A stretch of 9,021 bases of DNA from Coprothermobacter sp. (GCA_003476705.1 DMVM01000033.1:1-9021); one strand, 5' to 3'; counted from the first letter of the stretch, positions 1-6,656 are shown. Notes: generated by a model not told the origin, from the sequence alone. Numbers and translations are program-made.

Positions 1-788
1 GGAGCAAGCTGTTTCTGAATCAAGCCTGCTTGCTCTTGAAGACGCCACAGCTCACGGAGTGCCTGATTGGTCTGAACGTCTTTTACGGTCTTCCGGCGCC
101 ATCTGCCGTAGGGGCAAAATGAGCAGTGATCTGAAACCCGTGGGCGCCGGTTTCCTGAGCTGTACTGCTGTAGGAATTGCTGAACAAAATCCTCCACCAC
201 TACGGCTTCTGCCTCGGTAAACTGAAACACATTTGACTCAGCCAGTGGGCCTTCCAAACCAGCTTTGCCCAAGTAAACCACTCCCAGAGTAGCTGGAAGC
301 TGGAGAAGTCCTAAACGCCAAAGCATGGTAGCGTAGATCTTAACCTGCTGACGGTGGCTTTCTGCCATGAAACTGCCCGTTTTCCAATCCAATACCAAAT
401 TTTCACCCAAGGCGTCAGCTATGCCTATGACAAGCACGTCGTCACTGCTGAAGCCGTATTCAAACTTCACTTCGAACTGGCTTGGGTTGTAGCTCTCGGC
501 GAAACGCTTGGCAGCTCTTGCCATGTTCAGCATTTCCTTGACCACTTGCTCAGTAAAAGAGGACTCCACTGCTCCAGGAAATGACTCCAGCAGCACAGAC
601 CAAGCTAAATCTTCCTCCGTATCAAATAGGCCCTTGTGGTCGCCCGATAGCATCCTGTAAATGAGCTCATGCACCGCGGAACCAAACTGATCAGCCACAC
701 CCGTGGTTTCAATGGGTAATTGGGCTGAGTAATCCAAATACAAAGGACACCAATAAATCAGCGTCGTTACACCAATTCTTCTTAACAT
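1..788 (-). CDS. PD-(D/E)XK (RecB/Cas4-like) nuclease, C-terminus cut by window edge
   Basis: My own minus-strand translation from the ATG at 788 is open for 262 codons to the left edge, so the C-terminus is missing. It carries the signature of the PD-(D/E)XK nuclease superfamily in the RecB/AddB/Cas4 style: FGSAVHE (His40), GIAD (Asp125), LDWKTG (Asp134, Lys136) and a QQVKIYA helix (Gln147/148). Family knowledge: Asp125, Asp134 and Lys136 would form the metal-dependent active site cutting DNA. Cys14 near the N-terminus and Cys222-x2-Cys225 near the C-terminus resemble the Fe-S cluster ligands of AddB/Cas4, but the usual last Cys of C-x2-C-x5-C is Arg231. The start lies 4 bases after the holA stop, within SD-like sequence (AGGT six bases upstream), so co-transcription with holA is likely. 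Role is probably DNA repair or recombination. No cas genes are visible, so Cas4 is not favoured. Confidence 0.85.
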   Translation of the reverse strand, partial: MLRRIGVTTLIYWCPLYLDYSAQLPIETTGVADQFGSAVHELIYRMLSGDHKGLFDTEEDLAWSVLLESFPGAVESSFTEQVVKEMLNMARAAKRFAESYNPSQFEVKFEYGFSSDDVLVIGIADALGENLVLDWKTGSFMAESHRQQVKIYATMLWRLGLLQLPATLGVVYLGKAGLEGPLAESNVFQFTEAEAVVVEDFVQQFLQQYSSGNRRPRVSDHCSFCPYGRWRRKTVKDVQTNQALRELWRLQEQAGLIQKQLA

Positions 789-792
789 GTTC

Positions 793-1770
793 TTACCTAA
801 TCGCCTCCCTCTTTTTGGGGAACATGATCTGCATCAGTTTCGCAGCAGCACCTTGCTCGTCGATTTCTCCTGTTTTTATCATCAAATCCAGGTGCAAAAA
901 AGCACTGATTATGTTTCTAAGTGTTTCCAAGCTGTACCACTTTCCAATCTCCATGCACCGCATCACAAAAAATGGGCTCCTACCAGCCGCTTGAGCCAAA
1001 GCAGCTTTGTTGTCCATGTTGTCGAACTCCTTGCTTTTCCATGCCAAGCTGAAAATGCGGTAAAGAAAAACGAAGATTTGTTGGAATGCTTCCCCCTGCT
1101 CCAGCAAACTGCTCATTTCAAGCTGGGCTCTTTTTTCATCAGCCGTTTGCAAAGCATCCATGAGAGCAAAATAGTTACCCCTAACCATGCTGCCTACCAC
1201 AAAGTTTTGCAAATGCTCCGTGGTCACGTTCTTTGTCACCAAAGACAGTTTTTCAATCTCAGTGTAAGCTGACCAAAGGTCGCCGTCACACAGATCCAAA
1301 AGCTGTTCAGCCACCTCAAGATCACACCTAACACCATGTAACCTGAACTCCGCCACAATCCAAGAAACAGCCTGCTTCTTTGCCAAGGGTTTGCACTCCA
1401 CTACATCCGCACCGAGAATATTTGTATCCCCCATGACCACCACAACACCGCTTAAGTTCCCAGATGAAACAGCACTGATCATGGCATCGCGAATGACTTT
1501 CTTTGCTGGAAGTTCCACCACAATGATGCGCATGGGGGAAAACAGGGAATAGCTGGTCAAAGAACGCAAGACGTCCATGTTTTCTGCGTCCACACGCACA
1601 ACTTCAGCTTTGGTTTGTTCTCGGAGCCAGAAAACGACCCTTTCCTTGAGAAAATCGTTCTCACCTGTTAGCACGTAAAGGTCTCTTATGTTTCCTTTTC
1701 TGATTTCTTCAATGGTTTTCAGGGCATTACTGCTCTTGTTATGGCTTGTTCCACCGTGACTAACGCCCAT
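793..1770 (-). CDS. holA: DNA polymerase III delta subunit
   Basis: A 325-residue protein matching the length and layout of the clamp-loader delta subunit, which opens the beta sliding clamp during replication. The N-terminal signature LYVLTGENDFLKER (31-44) is the family hallmark (usual form YLLxGeDxfL). A middle helical block includes ECKPLAKKQAVSWI (125-138) and DLWSAYTEIEKL (164-175), where the family has a conserved acidic EleKL helix. The C-terminal part (195-320) is the helical collar domain. Delta subunits bind no ATP, and no Walker motifs are seen, as expected. The start ATG at 1770 lies 25 bases after the upstream phosphatase stop with only a weak GAG-type ribosome site; no better in-frame start is apparent before the conserved block. 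It is followed after 4 bases by the nuclease gene. Confidence 0.93.
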   Translation of the reverse strand: MGVSHGGTSHNKSSNALKTIEEIRKGNIRDLYVLTGENDFLKERVVFWLREQTKAEVVRVDAENMDVLRSLTSYSLFSPMRIIVVELPAKKVIRDAMISAVSSGNLSGVVVVMGDTNILGADVVECKPLAKKQAVSWIVAEFRLHGVRCDLEVAEQLLDLCDGDLWSAYTEIEKLSLVTKNVTTEHLQNFVVGSMVRGNYFALMDALQTADEKRAQLEMSSLLEQGEAFQQIFVFLYRIFSLAWKSKEFDNMDNKAALAQAAGRSPFFVMRCMEIGKWYSLETLRNIISAFLHLDLMIKTGEIDEQGAAAKLMQIMFPKKREAIR

Positions 1771-1795
1771 ACTCTAAATAATCACGCCCCCGTAT

Positions 1796-2599
1796 TCACC
1801 CTTCAAGCTTGACACCGCTCTCATGCCACAAATGCAGTACCCGTTCCACGTGCGCAGGTGATCCGACCACAATGCTCTTAGAAGTAAAAGGATCGTAAGG
1901 CTGGCCAGAAAAGTCCACTGCCACGCCGCCCGCCTCCCTAAGCAAACAAACACCAGCTGCTGTGTCCCAACCGTTTATGCCGTATTCGAAATACAAACCA
2001 AAGATGCCAGCGGCTGTGTAGCAAGTATCCAATGCCGCGGAGCCCAGCCTTCTTATGTCCATTACCTCAGGGTAAACGTGCAAAAGAAGCTGGGTAATCC
2101 AATCCACCTTATCGCGAAGCTTAAAAGGCAGAGCCGTGGCAACCAATGTGTCTTTAAGCGGCTCCTGAGTTACATGTATGGGCTCACCATTTAAATAAGC
2201 GCCTTTACCTACTTGAGCATGATACAGTTCCTCCAAAACGGGGTTGTACACCACGCCAGCCTTAGGCTGCCTTTCTCCCGTGTAGACGCCTATGCTTACG
2301 CAAAACTGAGGTATGCCCATGGCAAAATTGTTCGTACCATCTAAGGGGTCAATAACCAGCAATGGGTCTCCTTTGGTAGAAAAATGCTCTTCTTCAGCCA
2401 CAAAACCTGCACCAGGGAACGCCTTGCTTAGCTGTTCCACAATGAACTGCTGGACCGTTGTGTCGTACTCAGTGATAAGATCATGAGCTGACTTCTCCTC
2501 CACTTCAAACTGCTGCCTAAAACCCGTCCTTAAAATGTCCCCAGCTTTCAAAGCTGTGGAAATAACAGTATTCATGAGAATTTCATCTGTGTTCTTCAT
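1796..2599 (-). CDS. suhB: Inositol monophosphatase / SuhB-family phosphatase
   Basis: A Mg2+-dependent sugar-phosphate phosphatase of the inositol monophosphatase (FIG) superfamily. Visible motifs, numbered from the most upstream ATG (2629): the GFVAEEE acidic loop (75-81, Glu79/80 as metal ligand), IDPLDGTNNF (93-102, Asp94 and Asp97 as ligands, Thr99), RRLGSAALD (193-201) and GWDTAAG (220-226, Asp222). These are a complete catalytic set. Substrate cannot be told from sequence: inositol-1-phosphate, fructose-1,6-bisphosphate, or other monophosphates are all possible, and SuhB in other bacteria also has an rRNA antitermination role. In-frame ATGs lie at 2629, 2599 and 2575; none has a clear ribosome site. 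I chose 2599 because it gives the usual N-terminal length before the KAGDIL helix. It probably has its own promoter region upstream and is followed by holA. Confidence 0.88.
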   Translation of the reverse strand: MKNTDEILMNTVISTALKAGDILRTGFRQQFEVEEKSAHDLITEYDTTVQQFIVEQLSKAFPGAGFVAEEEHFSTKGDPLLVIDPLDGTNNFAMGIPQFCVSIGVYTGERQPKAGVVYNPVLEELYHAQVGKGAYLNGEPIHVTQEPLKDTLVATALPFKLRDKVDWITQLLLHVYPEVMDIRRLGSAALDTCYTAAGIFGLYFEYGINGWDTAAGVCLLREAGGVAVDFSGQPYDPFTSKSIVVGSPAHVERVLHLWHESGVKLEG

Positions 2600-2694
2600 A
2601 AAATTAATAATACTATGAGTTTGCCCCATGCTTGCCAGCTTTACGAGATTCCCTGCATTTAATTAAGGGAGAAGGTAGCACATAGCACTAATAT

Positions 2695-2744
2695 GGGCCC
2701 GGCGAAGAATCTTCAGCCAGCGCCTATTATAAGCCATGATTATA
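2695..2744 (-). promoter_or_regulatory. Possible promoter and 5' hairpin of the phosphatase gene
   Basis: On the minus strand two TATAAT boxes lie at 2739-2744 and 2726-2731. Directly after them comes a hairpin (2695-2724: outer GC pairs, then CTGGC / GCCGG and GAAG / CTTC with small bulges). No consensus -35 sits 17 bases upstream of either box. If real, the hairpin would form near the 5' end of the phosphatase-holA message. It could instead be the end structure of the YihY-type gene. Confidence 0.3.
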
Positions 2745-2847
2745 TGCCGCTGCTTTATTTCACTTTAGAACGCCATATGCTTTTTTTGCACGTAAAAGCT
2801 TCTTGAACTGTTTATCCGCGGTTCGAACCTTGTTTAGTAACCTGCTG

Positions 2848-3591
2848 TTAGGAATTACCACCATTGGCAGCAGAACTGTTATTATTCTGGCTGCTTCCAA
2901 TTAATGAAAGCAGCTCCCAACCAAGCAAGATCACATAAGCCAACACGTAGTACCAAAAGAGCACTACTGGTATGGCTGATGCTACTTTGAAGACGATACT
3001 GGTGCTCACCTGTTTTATGTAGAAATTAACAATTGTGCTAACCACGTACCAAATGACAGACTGACCAGCACCAATAACCAAAGCATATTTGGTATTCACA
3101 TGACCGTCTAAAAACACATTGAAGCCAGTAAACAGAACTGCATAAAACAGAAGGTTGTAAATCCATGATGGTAAATGCTCCAAAAACAGACCCACCACGG
3201 TATAACCCCACACAGAAAACGCCAGAATGAGTATGAAAGCAAAAGAAAGTAGCCGAATTGTCACGGTGGAACGCCTTTCTCGTTTAGCAATGACCGTGGC
3301 AGCATGTTCCAGCGAAGCGAAAACATTGGTACTACCCCAAGCCAGCGGGATGAGCAGAAACCAAGACCATCTTGCACTTATGGTCAGGGAAGTTATGACA
3401 GGCCTTAGAAGTGCCTCATAATCGGGTGATAGGTAGTTAAGCACTGAAAAACTCACTTGCTCCCCAAAGAGCAGGAACAAAAACAGGGTAAGAGCTGCAG
3501 TTGCAAAAAACATGAAGTAAGAAAAAGCACCTGCGAAGAATCCCAAATCATCCTTACTAATTTTGTAGAGTATCTTTTTTATGAGTTCCAT
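2848..3591 (-). CDS. YihY/BrkB-family integral membrane protein
   Basis: A 247-residue polytopic membrane protein with about six hydrophobic helices (roughly 17-42, 74-93, 113-136, 142-160, 168-190, 203-231). The layout and several motifs fit the YihY/UPF0761 (BrkB) family: the N-terminal GFFAGAFSYFMFF helix, the AWGSTNVFASLEHAATVI segment (84-101) and the C-terminal FWYYVLAYVILLGWELL (212-228), matching the family's WxYxSaxixLxGAEL end. The family was once called ribonuclease BN, which is now regarded as an error; its function is not settled. The tail (232-247) is Asn/Ser/Gly rich and probably disordered. It is somewhat shorter than typical members. The start ATG at 3591 has only an A-rich weak ribosome site. 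It is separated from degV upstream by about 166 bases with a hairpin, so it may be a separate transcription unit. Confidence 0.8.
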   Translation of the reverse strand: MELIKKILYKISKDDLGFFAGAFSYFMFFATAALTLFLFLLFGEQVSFSVLNYLSPDYEALLRPVITSLTISARWSWFLLIPLAWGSTNVFASLEHAATVIAKRERRSTVTIRLLSFAFILILAFSVWGYTVVGLFLEHLPSWIYNLLFYAVLFTGFNVFLDGHVNTKYALVIGAGQSVIWYVVSTIVNFYIKQVSTSIVFKVASAIPVVLFWYYVLAYVILLGWELLSLIGSSQNNNSSAANGGNS

Positions 3592-3601
3592 CTTTTTATC
3601 A

Positions 3602-3625
3602 CAATTTACTGCCTATTTTACTGCC
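3602..3625 (-). repeat. 12-bp direct repeat upstream of the YihY-type gene
   Basis: GGCAGTAAA occurs twice with a 12-base period (3617-3625 and 3605-3613, minus-strand sense), about 14-34 bases in front of the ATG at 3591. It could be a regulatory site or an AT-rich promoter element. No clear -35 is seen. Confidence 0.3.
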
Positions 3626-3692
3626 GATTCGTGCTCGACAGCGCCTTCTTACAAGCACTTGGCTGGTGTATATCTTACCACGCATAAGCGTT

Positions 3693-3731
3693 AGCGGGAG
3701 GCCATTTAGTAAACGAATCTGCCCTCCCGCT
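3693..3731 (-). terminator. Hairpin downstream of degV
   Basis: A perfect 9-bp GC-rich stem (AGCGGGAGG / CCTCCCGCT) with a 21-base loop, starting 27 bases after the degV stop on the minus strand. No T-run follows (AACGCTTATG), so it may end the jag-degV message inefficiently or protect its 3' end. A weak AT stem (ACAAAA / TTTTGT) lies between it and the stop. Confidence 0.4.
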
Positions 3732-3757
3732 GGTACAAAAGAACCAACGTTTTGTTA

Positions 3758-4606
3758 TCAAAGCATCACTTTTGTAGGCATACCGAACAATGCCAGAAGA
3801 TCTGGTCCCAAGTGCGTGCCGATAACAGGACCCAGCCTAAGTACGTCTTGCCGCTTCATGCCGTTCTCTTCTAAGAATTGCTCCAGCACGCTGACCTCAT
3901 CAAAATTGTCCGACCACACAATGTCCAAAAACAACTGCTGTTCATGGCCGAAGTTCTTTATCATGAATTTAGGCATTTCCTTAATGGCTGCCTTCCTGCC
4001 TCGTACCACTTTGTAGGAATTAACCATGCCATCATCCACGAACAAGAGCGGCTGAAAATGAAGCAGATTACCGGCCAAAGCCTGAGCTTTGCCGATTCTA
4101 CCTCCCTTTGCCAAATGCTCTATGGATGCAAGAAAAATGGTTTGATAAGCGTCACGCACCTTAATCACGTGATTCACCACTTCATCCAAAGTCCAGCCAA
4201 GGTCGATGGCTTTAAGAGCTTCCAAAATCATGCGATAAGGTCCGGCCGCTACTAACTTCGTATCAAGCGCAATGAATCTACCGTTGAATTCGCTTTCCAA
4301 CATCTTCGCTTCCTCAAAGGTAACGGAAAAGTGTTTAGATAGCCAAATGCCGATGACGTTATCGTTGCCCTCATCAAGAAGTTCGTTTATGGCAATTCTC
4401 ACTTCCTCAATGGAAGCCGCTGAAGTAGTTGGAATGCCTTTCTTTTCTCTGAGGTCCTTGTAGAACTCATCCCAATCGATCTCCGTAAGTTCTTTGTAAC
4501 TTCTGTCACCCTTGTTTACAAGCAGTTCCACCACTCTGGTATGCTCCAGTGGCTTTGGAGCATACGCTGAGCTATCAAATACTATGCCAATCTTGCTTCT
4601 ACTCAT
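3758..4606 (-). CDS. DegV-family fatty-acid-binding protein
   Basis: A 282-residue DegV-family protein. In characterised members the fold binds a fatty acid and works as the FakB partner of the fatty-acid kinase FakA; no FakA is visible here. Visible family features: IGIVFDSSA (6-14), IPTTSAAS (58-65, family TSQPS), WLSKHFSVTFEEA (88-100, family S-x-LSGTYQSA), EHLAKGGRIGKA (163-174), QPLLFVDDGMV (185-195) and GPVIGTHLGPD (259-269, with the family His). The Ser-Gly-Thr of the ligand loop is altered to Ser-Val-Thr. The ATG at 4606 is preferred over 4621 because GGGGAG at 4614-4619 sits 7 bases upstream of it. The start overlaps the jag stop by 8 bases (ATGAGTAG), indicating translational coupling. 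Confidence 0.92.
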   Translation of the reverse strand: MSRSKIGIVFDSSAYAPKPLEHTRVVELLVNKGDRSYKELTEIDWDEFYKDLREKKGIPTTSAASIEEVRIAINELLDEGNDNVIGIWLSKHFSVTFEEAKMLESEFNGRFIALDTKLVAAGPYRMILEALKAIDLGWTLDEVVNHVIKVRDAYQTIFLASIEHLAKGGRIGKAQALAGNLLHFQPLLFVDDGMVNSYKVVRGRKAAIKEMPKFMIKNFGHEQQLFLDIVWSDNFDEVSVLEQFLEENGMKRQDVLRLGPVIGTHLGPDLLALFGMPTKVML

Positions 4607-5270
4607 CTTTTCTCTCCCCATCTTTGAAATTATTGGTACTAATGCTTTTACTTCCCTCTTCTCGCTCCCCTGAATTACCAGCTATTTTCAAGAATATTTG
4701 CACCCGCCTGTTTGGATCATAACCAGTGCTCTTGCTCTCAAAAGCGGGATACTCTTCACTAACGATGCGATGCACTTCCCGACGCTCCCATCTTAGCATG
4801 GGAGGTAATGTTACTGGACGCTTTGTTCTTTTTGTTTTTTGCACGCTTTGTTGCACCATGTCCTCCAACTGGCGGATACGCTTCTGCTTGTAATTCATGA
4901 CATCCACATCTACGTGAGCAATTTCCGGAAAGCGTACACGTATGATGTAGCGTACGAAGCCCTCAAAGGTATCCAGAAAAGAACCGTGCTTTCCAATGAG
5001 CATGCCCAGATCTTCGCCGTCCACGCTTATGTGGAGCTGATCATCCATTTGTTCAGCATGCACACTTCCTGTTTTGCCCATGGCTTTTAGAAGTGCAGTT
5101 ACCAACTGCTCAGCAACCGATTCAGGGGAAACTACCCATGCCTTTATGACTACTTCATTACGCAGAAGTCCCCGCTTTTCAGAAATCACCTCGTATTCCA
5201 GTTCACCCGATCCATAGTACTGCCTGGCTTTTTCTAAAGCCTGCTCAACGCTTTCCCCGATGAACTCCAT
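4599..5270 (-). CDS. jag: Jag / KhpB (EloR) RNA-binding protein
   Basis: A 223-residue Jag (SpoIIIJ-associated, KhpB/EloR) protein with its three domains in order. The Jag-N domain spans about 1-45, starting EFIGESVEQALEKA and containing EKRGLL. A KH-type domain follows with the GxxG loop IGKHG (92-96). The R3H domain has the RxxxH motif at Arg163-His167 (WERREVHRIV). Family knowledge: it is a cytoplasmic RNA-binding protein linked to cell elongation and division, paired with KhpA in streptococci, and encoded next to yidC as here. The C-terminal 25 residues are charged and low in complexity. The ribosome site GGGGAGGTG at 5281-5289 is 12 bases from the ATG at 5270 but 6 bases from an in-frame TTG at 5276, so the real start may be that TTG. 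The gene is followed by degV with an 8-base overlap. Confidence 0.92.
   Translation of the reverse strand: MEFIGESVEQALEKARQYYGSGELEYEVISEKRGLLRNEVVIKAWVVSPESVAEQLVTALLKAMGKTGSVHAEQMDDQLHISVDGEDLGMLIGKHGSFLDTFEGFVRYIIRVRFPEIAHVDVDVMNYKQKRIRQLEDMVQQSVQKTKRTKRPVTLPPMLRWERREVHRIVSEEYPAFESKSTGYDPNRRVQIFLKIAGNSGEREEGSKSISTNNFKDGERKDE
4614..4619 (-). promoter_or_regulatory. Ribosome binding site deciding the degV start
   Basis: GGGGAG on the minus strand, 7 bases before the ATG at 4606. It lies downstream of most of the alternative ATG at 4621, which has no SD of its own, so the shorter protein is favoured. The site is inside the last codons of jag. Confidence 0.7.
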
Positions 5271-5280
5271 AACCAATATG

Positions 5281-5289
5281 CACCTCCCC
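5281..5289 (-). promoter_or_regulatory. Strong ribosome binding site of jag
   Basis: GGGGAGGTG on the minus strand is near-perfect for the 3' end of 16S rRNA. Its spacing (6 bases from TTG 5276, 12 from ATG 5270) leaves the exact jag start open by two codons. Confidence 0.65.
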
Positions 5290-5316
5290 TGTTTGCTCTC
5301 AAAAAGGGAGAACAAA

Positions 5317-5334
5317 GCAGTGCATGAGCACTGC
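5317..5334 (-). terminator. Hairpin between yidC and jag, terminator-like
   Basis: A perfect 7-bp stem, GCAGTGC / GCACTGC with a four-base loop, followed on the minus strand by TTTGTTCT. The short T-rich tail makes it a moderate intrinsic terminator or attenuator between yidC and jag. It lies about 47 bases upstream of the jag start and could also act as an mRNA processing or stabilising structure. With only a broken U-tract, efficient termination is uncertain. Confidence 0.45.
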
Positions 5335-5370
5335 CCCGCTTCCTTTTGCTGAATACTTACTCTTTTTCAC

Positions 5371-5399
5371 ATCTGACCTATGTGACCTGAATGATCTGA
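5371..5399. repeat. Direct repeats in the yidC-jag spacer
   Basis: TGACCT occurs at 5374-5379 and 5383-5388, with ATCTGA at both ends (5371-5376 and 5394-5399). This cluster of short repeats lies upstream of the hairpin before jag and may be a binding site. The evidence is only sequence pattern. Confidence 0.25.
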
Positions 5400-5403
5400 T
5401 AGC

Positions 5404-5441
5404 AAAAAAAACCACTCCACGGCTCAAAATCATTTCTGAGC
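5404..5441 (-). terminator. Weak hairpin and T8 tract at the yidC end
   Basis: On the minus strand an 8-bp stem (GCTCAGAA / TTTTGAGC, one G-U pair) spans the yidC stop codon at 5422-5441. Ten bases later comes a run of eight T (5404-5411). The gap between stem and T-run is longer than in a classical terminator and the sequence between forms no good stem, so this may be a partial terminator only. Confidence 0.3.
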
Positions 5442-6095
5442 GGCTGCAGCGTTCTTCTCGGCGAACTGCCTCTCAACCATTTTGCGTATGATGAAGGACT
5501 CCACAATACTTATGAGAGAAAATGCCATCCAGTACAAAGCTACGCCAAATGGAAAACTGCGGGCAATCCAGCCTATCATGACAACAAAAATCCACATCAT
5601 CATGTTCTGCTGACGCTGCATGGCAGGGTCAGTGGTAGCTTGACTTGTGAACTTGAACTGGAAGTAAGTCACTGCCACCATGGCAATAACCGTGATCCAC
5701 GTTGGGTCAGGCTTGCTAATATCAGGAACCCACAAGAACGGTAAACCGTTGAAATTTGGATTCTGGACAAGTGAGCCGTAAAGCCCAAAGAATATGGGTA
5801 TTTGCAAAAGGGGCAGCAAACAACCAATCAGCGGGTTCACGCCGTGTTCCTTGTAAATCTTAGACTGCTGCTGAGCCGCTTGTTGTGGATCGTTTTTGTA
5901 CTTCTTTGCAATCTCTTGAAGCTCACCTTGGATACGACTAATAACGAAGCTGGTACGCAGCTGCTGGTAGGTAAGGGGTTCCAAAATCAGCTTGAGCAAA
6001 ATGGTCATAAGGATGATATCCACCGGATAGTTGGGTACCACAGAATACAACCAATTAAGGACCATACTAAAGAAATTGCTTATACTTTGAACCAT
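5430..6095 (-). CDS. yidC: YidC/Oxa1/SpoIIIJ membrane protein insertase
   Basis: A 221-residue insertase that places proteins into the cytoplasmic membrane, alone or with SecYEG. It is the short Gram-positive-type form without the large periplasmic domain. Core features: first conserved helix around 24-43, the cytoplasmic coiled hairpin (about 50-85), the hallmark QSKIYKEHGVNPLIGCLLPLLQ (77-98) leading into IPIFFGLY, and further helices around 133-150, 165-182 and 184-204. The usual Arg in the hydrophilic groove of the first helix is replaced by Lys35 (TILLKLILEPL), with an unusual Glu39 nearby. No lipobox or clear signal peptide is seen, whereas many SpoIIIJ proteins are lipoproteins. The start ATG at 6095 overlaps the yidD end by 16 bases; the AAAGGAG site is about 13 bases upstream, which is long. 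Confidence 0.95.
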   Translation of the reverse strand: MVQSISNFFSMVLNWLYSVVPNYPVDIILMTILLKLILEPLTYQQLRTSFVISRIQGELQEIAKKYKNDPQQAAQQQSKIYKEHGVNPLIGCLLPLLQIPIFFGLYGSLVQNPNFNGLPFLWVPDISKPDPTWITVIAMVAVTYFQFKFTSQATTDPAMQRQQNMMMWIFVVMIGWIARSFPFGVALYWMAFSLISIVESFIIRKMVERQFAEKNAAAAQK

Positions 6096-6346
6096 AGAAT
6101 TTTCACGTCTCCTTTCTTCGGTACGGGGTCATAGCCCCCTGGAAAAAGTGGATTACAGGTAAGGACGCGTTTGAAGGCAAGCACTGAACCCCAAAACAAA
6201 CCGTGTTCTGCTACTGCTTGTTCCCAGTACGCGGAACACGTGGGGGTATGCCTGCACACAGGACCGGGCAAAACCAGTTGCCGCCCCATTCTATAGAACT
6301 GCAGAACAATGTGGACTGTTTTTACCGCTAGCCCGTTGCCATTCAT
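6080..6346 (-). CDS. yidD: YidD, membrane-protein insertion efficiency factor
   Basis: An 88-residue YidD protein, the expected size for the family (about 70-90). It carries the core CRHTPTCSAY (31-40; Cys31 and Cys37), a hydrophobic amphipathic N-terminal helix (9-26), then FKRVLTCNP (58-66; Cys64) and the PGGYDPVP block (69-76). Family knowledge: a small peripheral inner-membrane protein that helps YidC-dependent insertion. An upstream in-frame ATG at 6391 exists, but the ATG at 6346 is preceded at 7 bases by GGAG, fits family length and removes an Arg-rich stretch that is only a shadow of rnpA. The gene therefore overlaps the last 56 bases of rnpA, and its own end overlaps the yidC start by 16 bases. 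Confidence 0.93.
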   Translation of the reverse strand: MNGNGLAVKTVHIVLQFYRMGRQLVLPGPVCRHTPTCSAYWEQAVAEHGLFWGSVLAFKRVLTCNPLFPGGYDPVPKKGDVKILWFKV

Positions 6347-6656
6347 GGAAAAGCTCCTTCGCCTTGCTCCGCCAAACATTCTCCTCCACACTCAGTAGTG
6401 AAAAACGGGGCAGAATAATGTAGTAACCAGAAGGCAGGTGATCATGGTTCTCCTGCCACGCTTCTAACAGTAGCCTTCGTATGCGGTTACGCTTTACTGC
6501 GTTACCAAAACGCTTGCTCACCACAACTGCCACTTTTTGCTCAGAAGCTGGCAAGAAGTACACAACAACATAGTCTGAGCGAACCACGCTACCTTCTTTA
6601 TAAACACGAGAAAAATTCTTCTTGCCTTGCAAACGCAAAGACCGCCGCACTGCCAT
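6291..6656 (-). CDS. rnpA: Ribonuclease P protein component
   Basis: A 121-residue protein with the RNase P protein fold. It is a basic subunit that helps the RNase P RNA cleave the 5' leader of tRNA precursors. The family features are an N-terminal RLQGKKNFSRVYKEG (8-22), a hydrophobic beta-strand region (28-47) and the RNR signature AVKRNRIRRLLLEAW (53-67). The C-terminus (HEWQRASGKNS onward) overlaps yidD and is probably loose. The ATG at 6656 shares its A with the end of the rpmH stop (TAATG). There is no clear ribosome site in front of it, so translation very likely depends on ribosomes finishing rpmH. The order rpmH-rnpA-yidD-yidC-jag is the classic conserved one. Confidence 0.96.
   Translation of the reverse strand: MAVRRSLRLQGKKNFSRVYKEGSVVRSDYVVVYFLPASEQKVAVVVSKRFGNAVKRNRIRRLLLEAWQENHDHLPSGYYIILPRFSLLSVEENVWRSKAKELFHEWQRASGKNSPHCSAVL
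6354..6360 (-). promoter_or_regulatory. Ribosome binding site deciding the yidD start
   Basis: GAAGGAG on the minus strand, 7 bases before the ATG at 6346 and inside the rnpA reading frame. It supports the shorter 88-residue YidD over the 103-residue version starting at 6391. Confidence 0.7.

Noticed and set aside
1..788. Cas4 of a CRISPR system
   Set aside because: No other cas gene or repeat array is present, the neighbour is holA, and the last cysteine ligand is missing; a RecB-like repair nuclease is more likely.
787..1272. Plus-strand open frame of 161 codons
   Set aside because: It is antisense to holA, has no ribosome site or family motif, and its sequence is a shadow of the holA codons.
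2814..2840. Possible tRNA T-loop (GGTTCGAACC)
   Set aside because: The flanking bases do not form a T-stem, and no acceptor, D or anticodon arms can be built on either strand.
3666..4016. Plus-strand open frame of 116 codons
   Set aside because: Mostly antisense to degV, no ribosome site; Pro/Ser/Cys-rich shadow.
3878..4255. Plus-strand open frame of 125 codons
   Set aside because: It lies fully antisense to the well-supported DegV gene and shows no recognisable domain.
5802..6134. Plus-strand open frame of 110 codons
   Set aside because: Antisense to yidC, which has unmistakable motifs.
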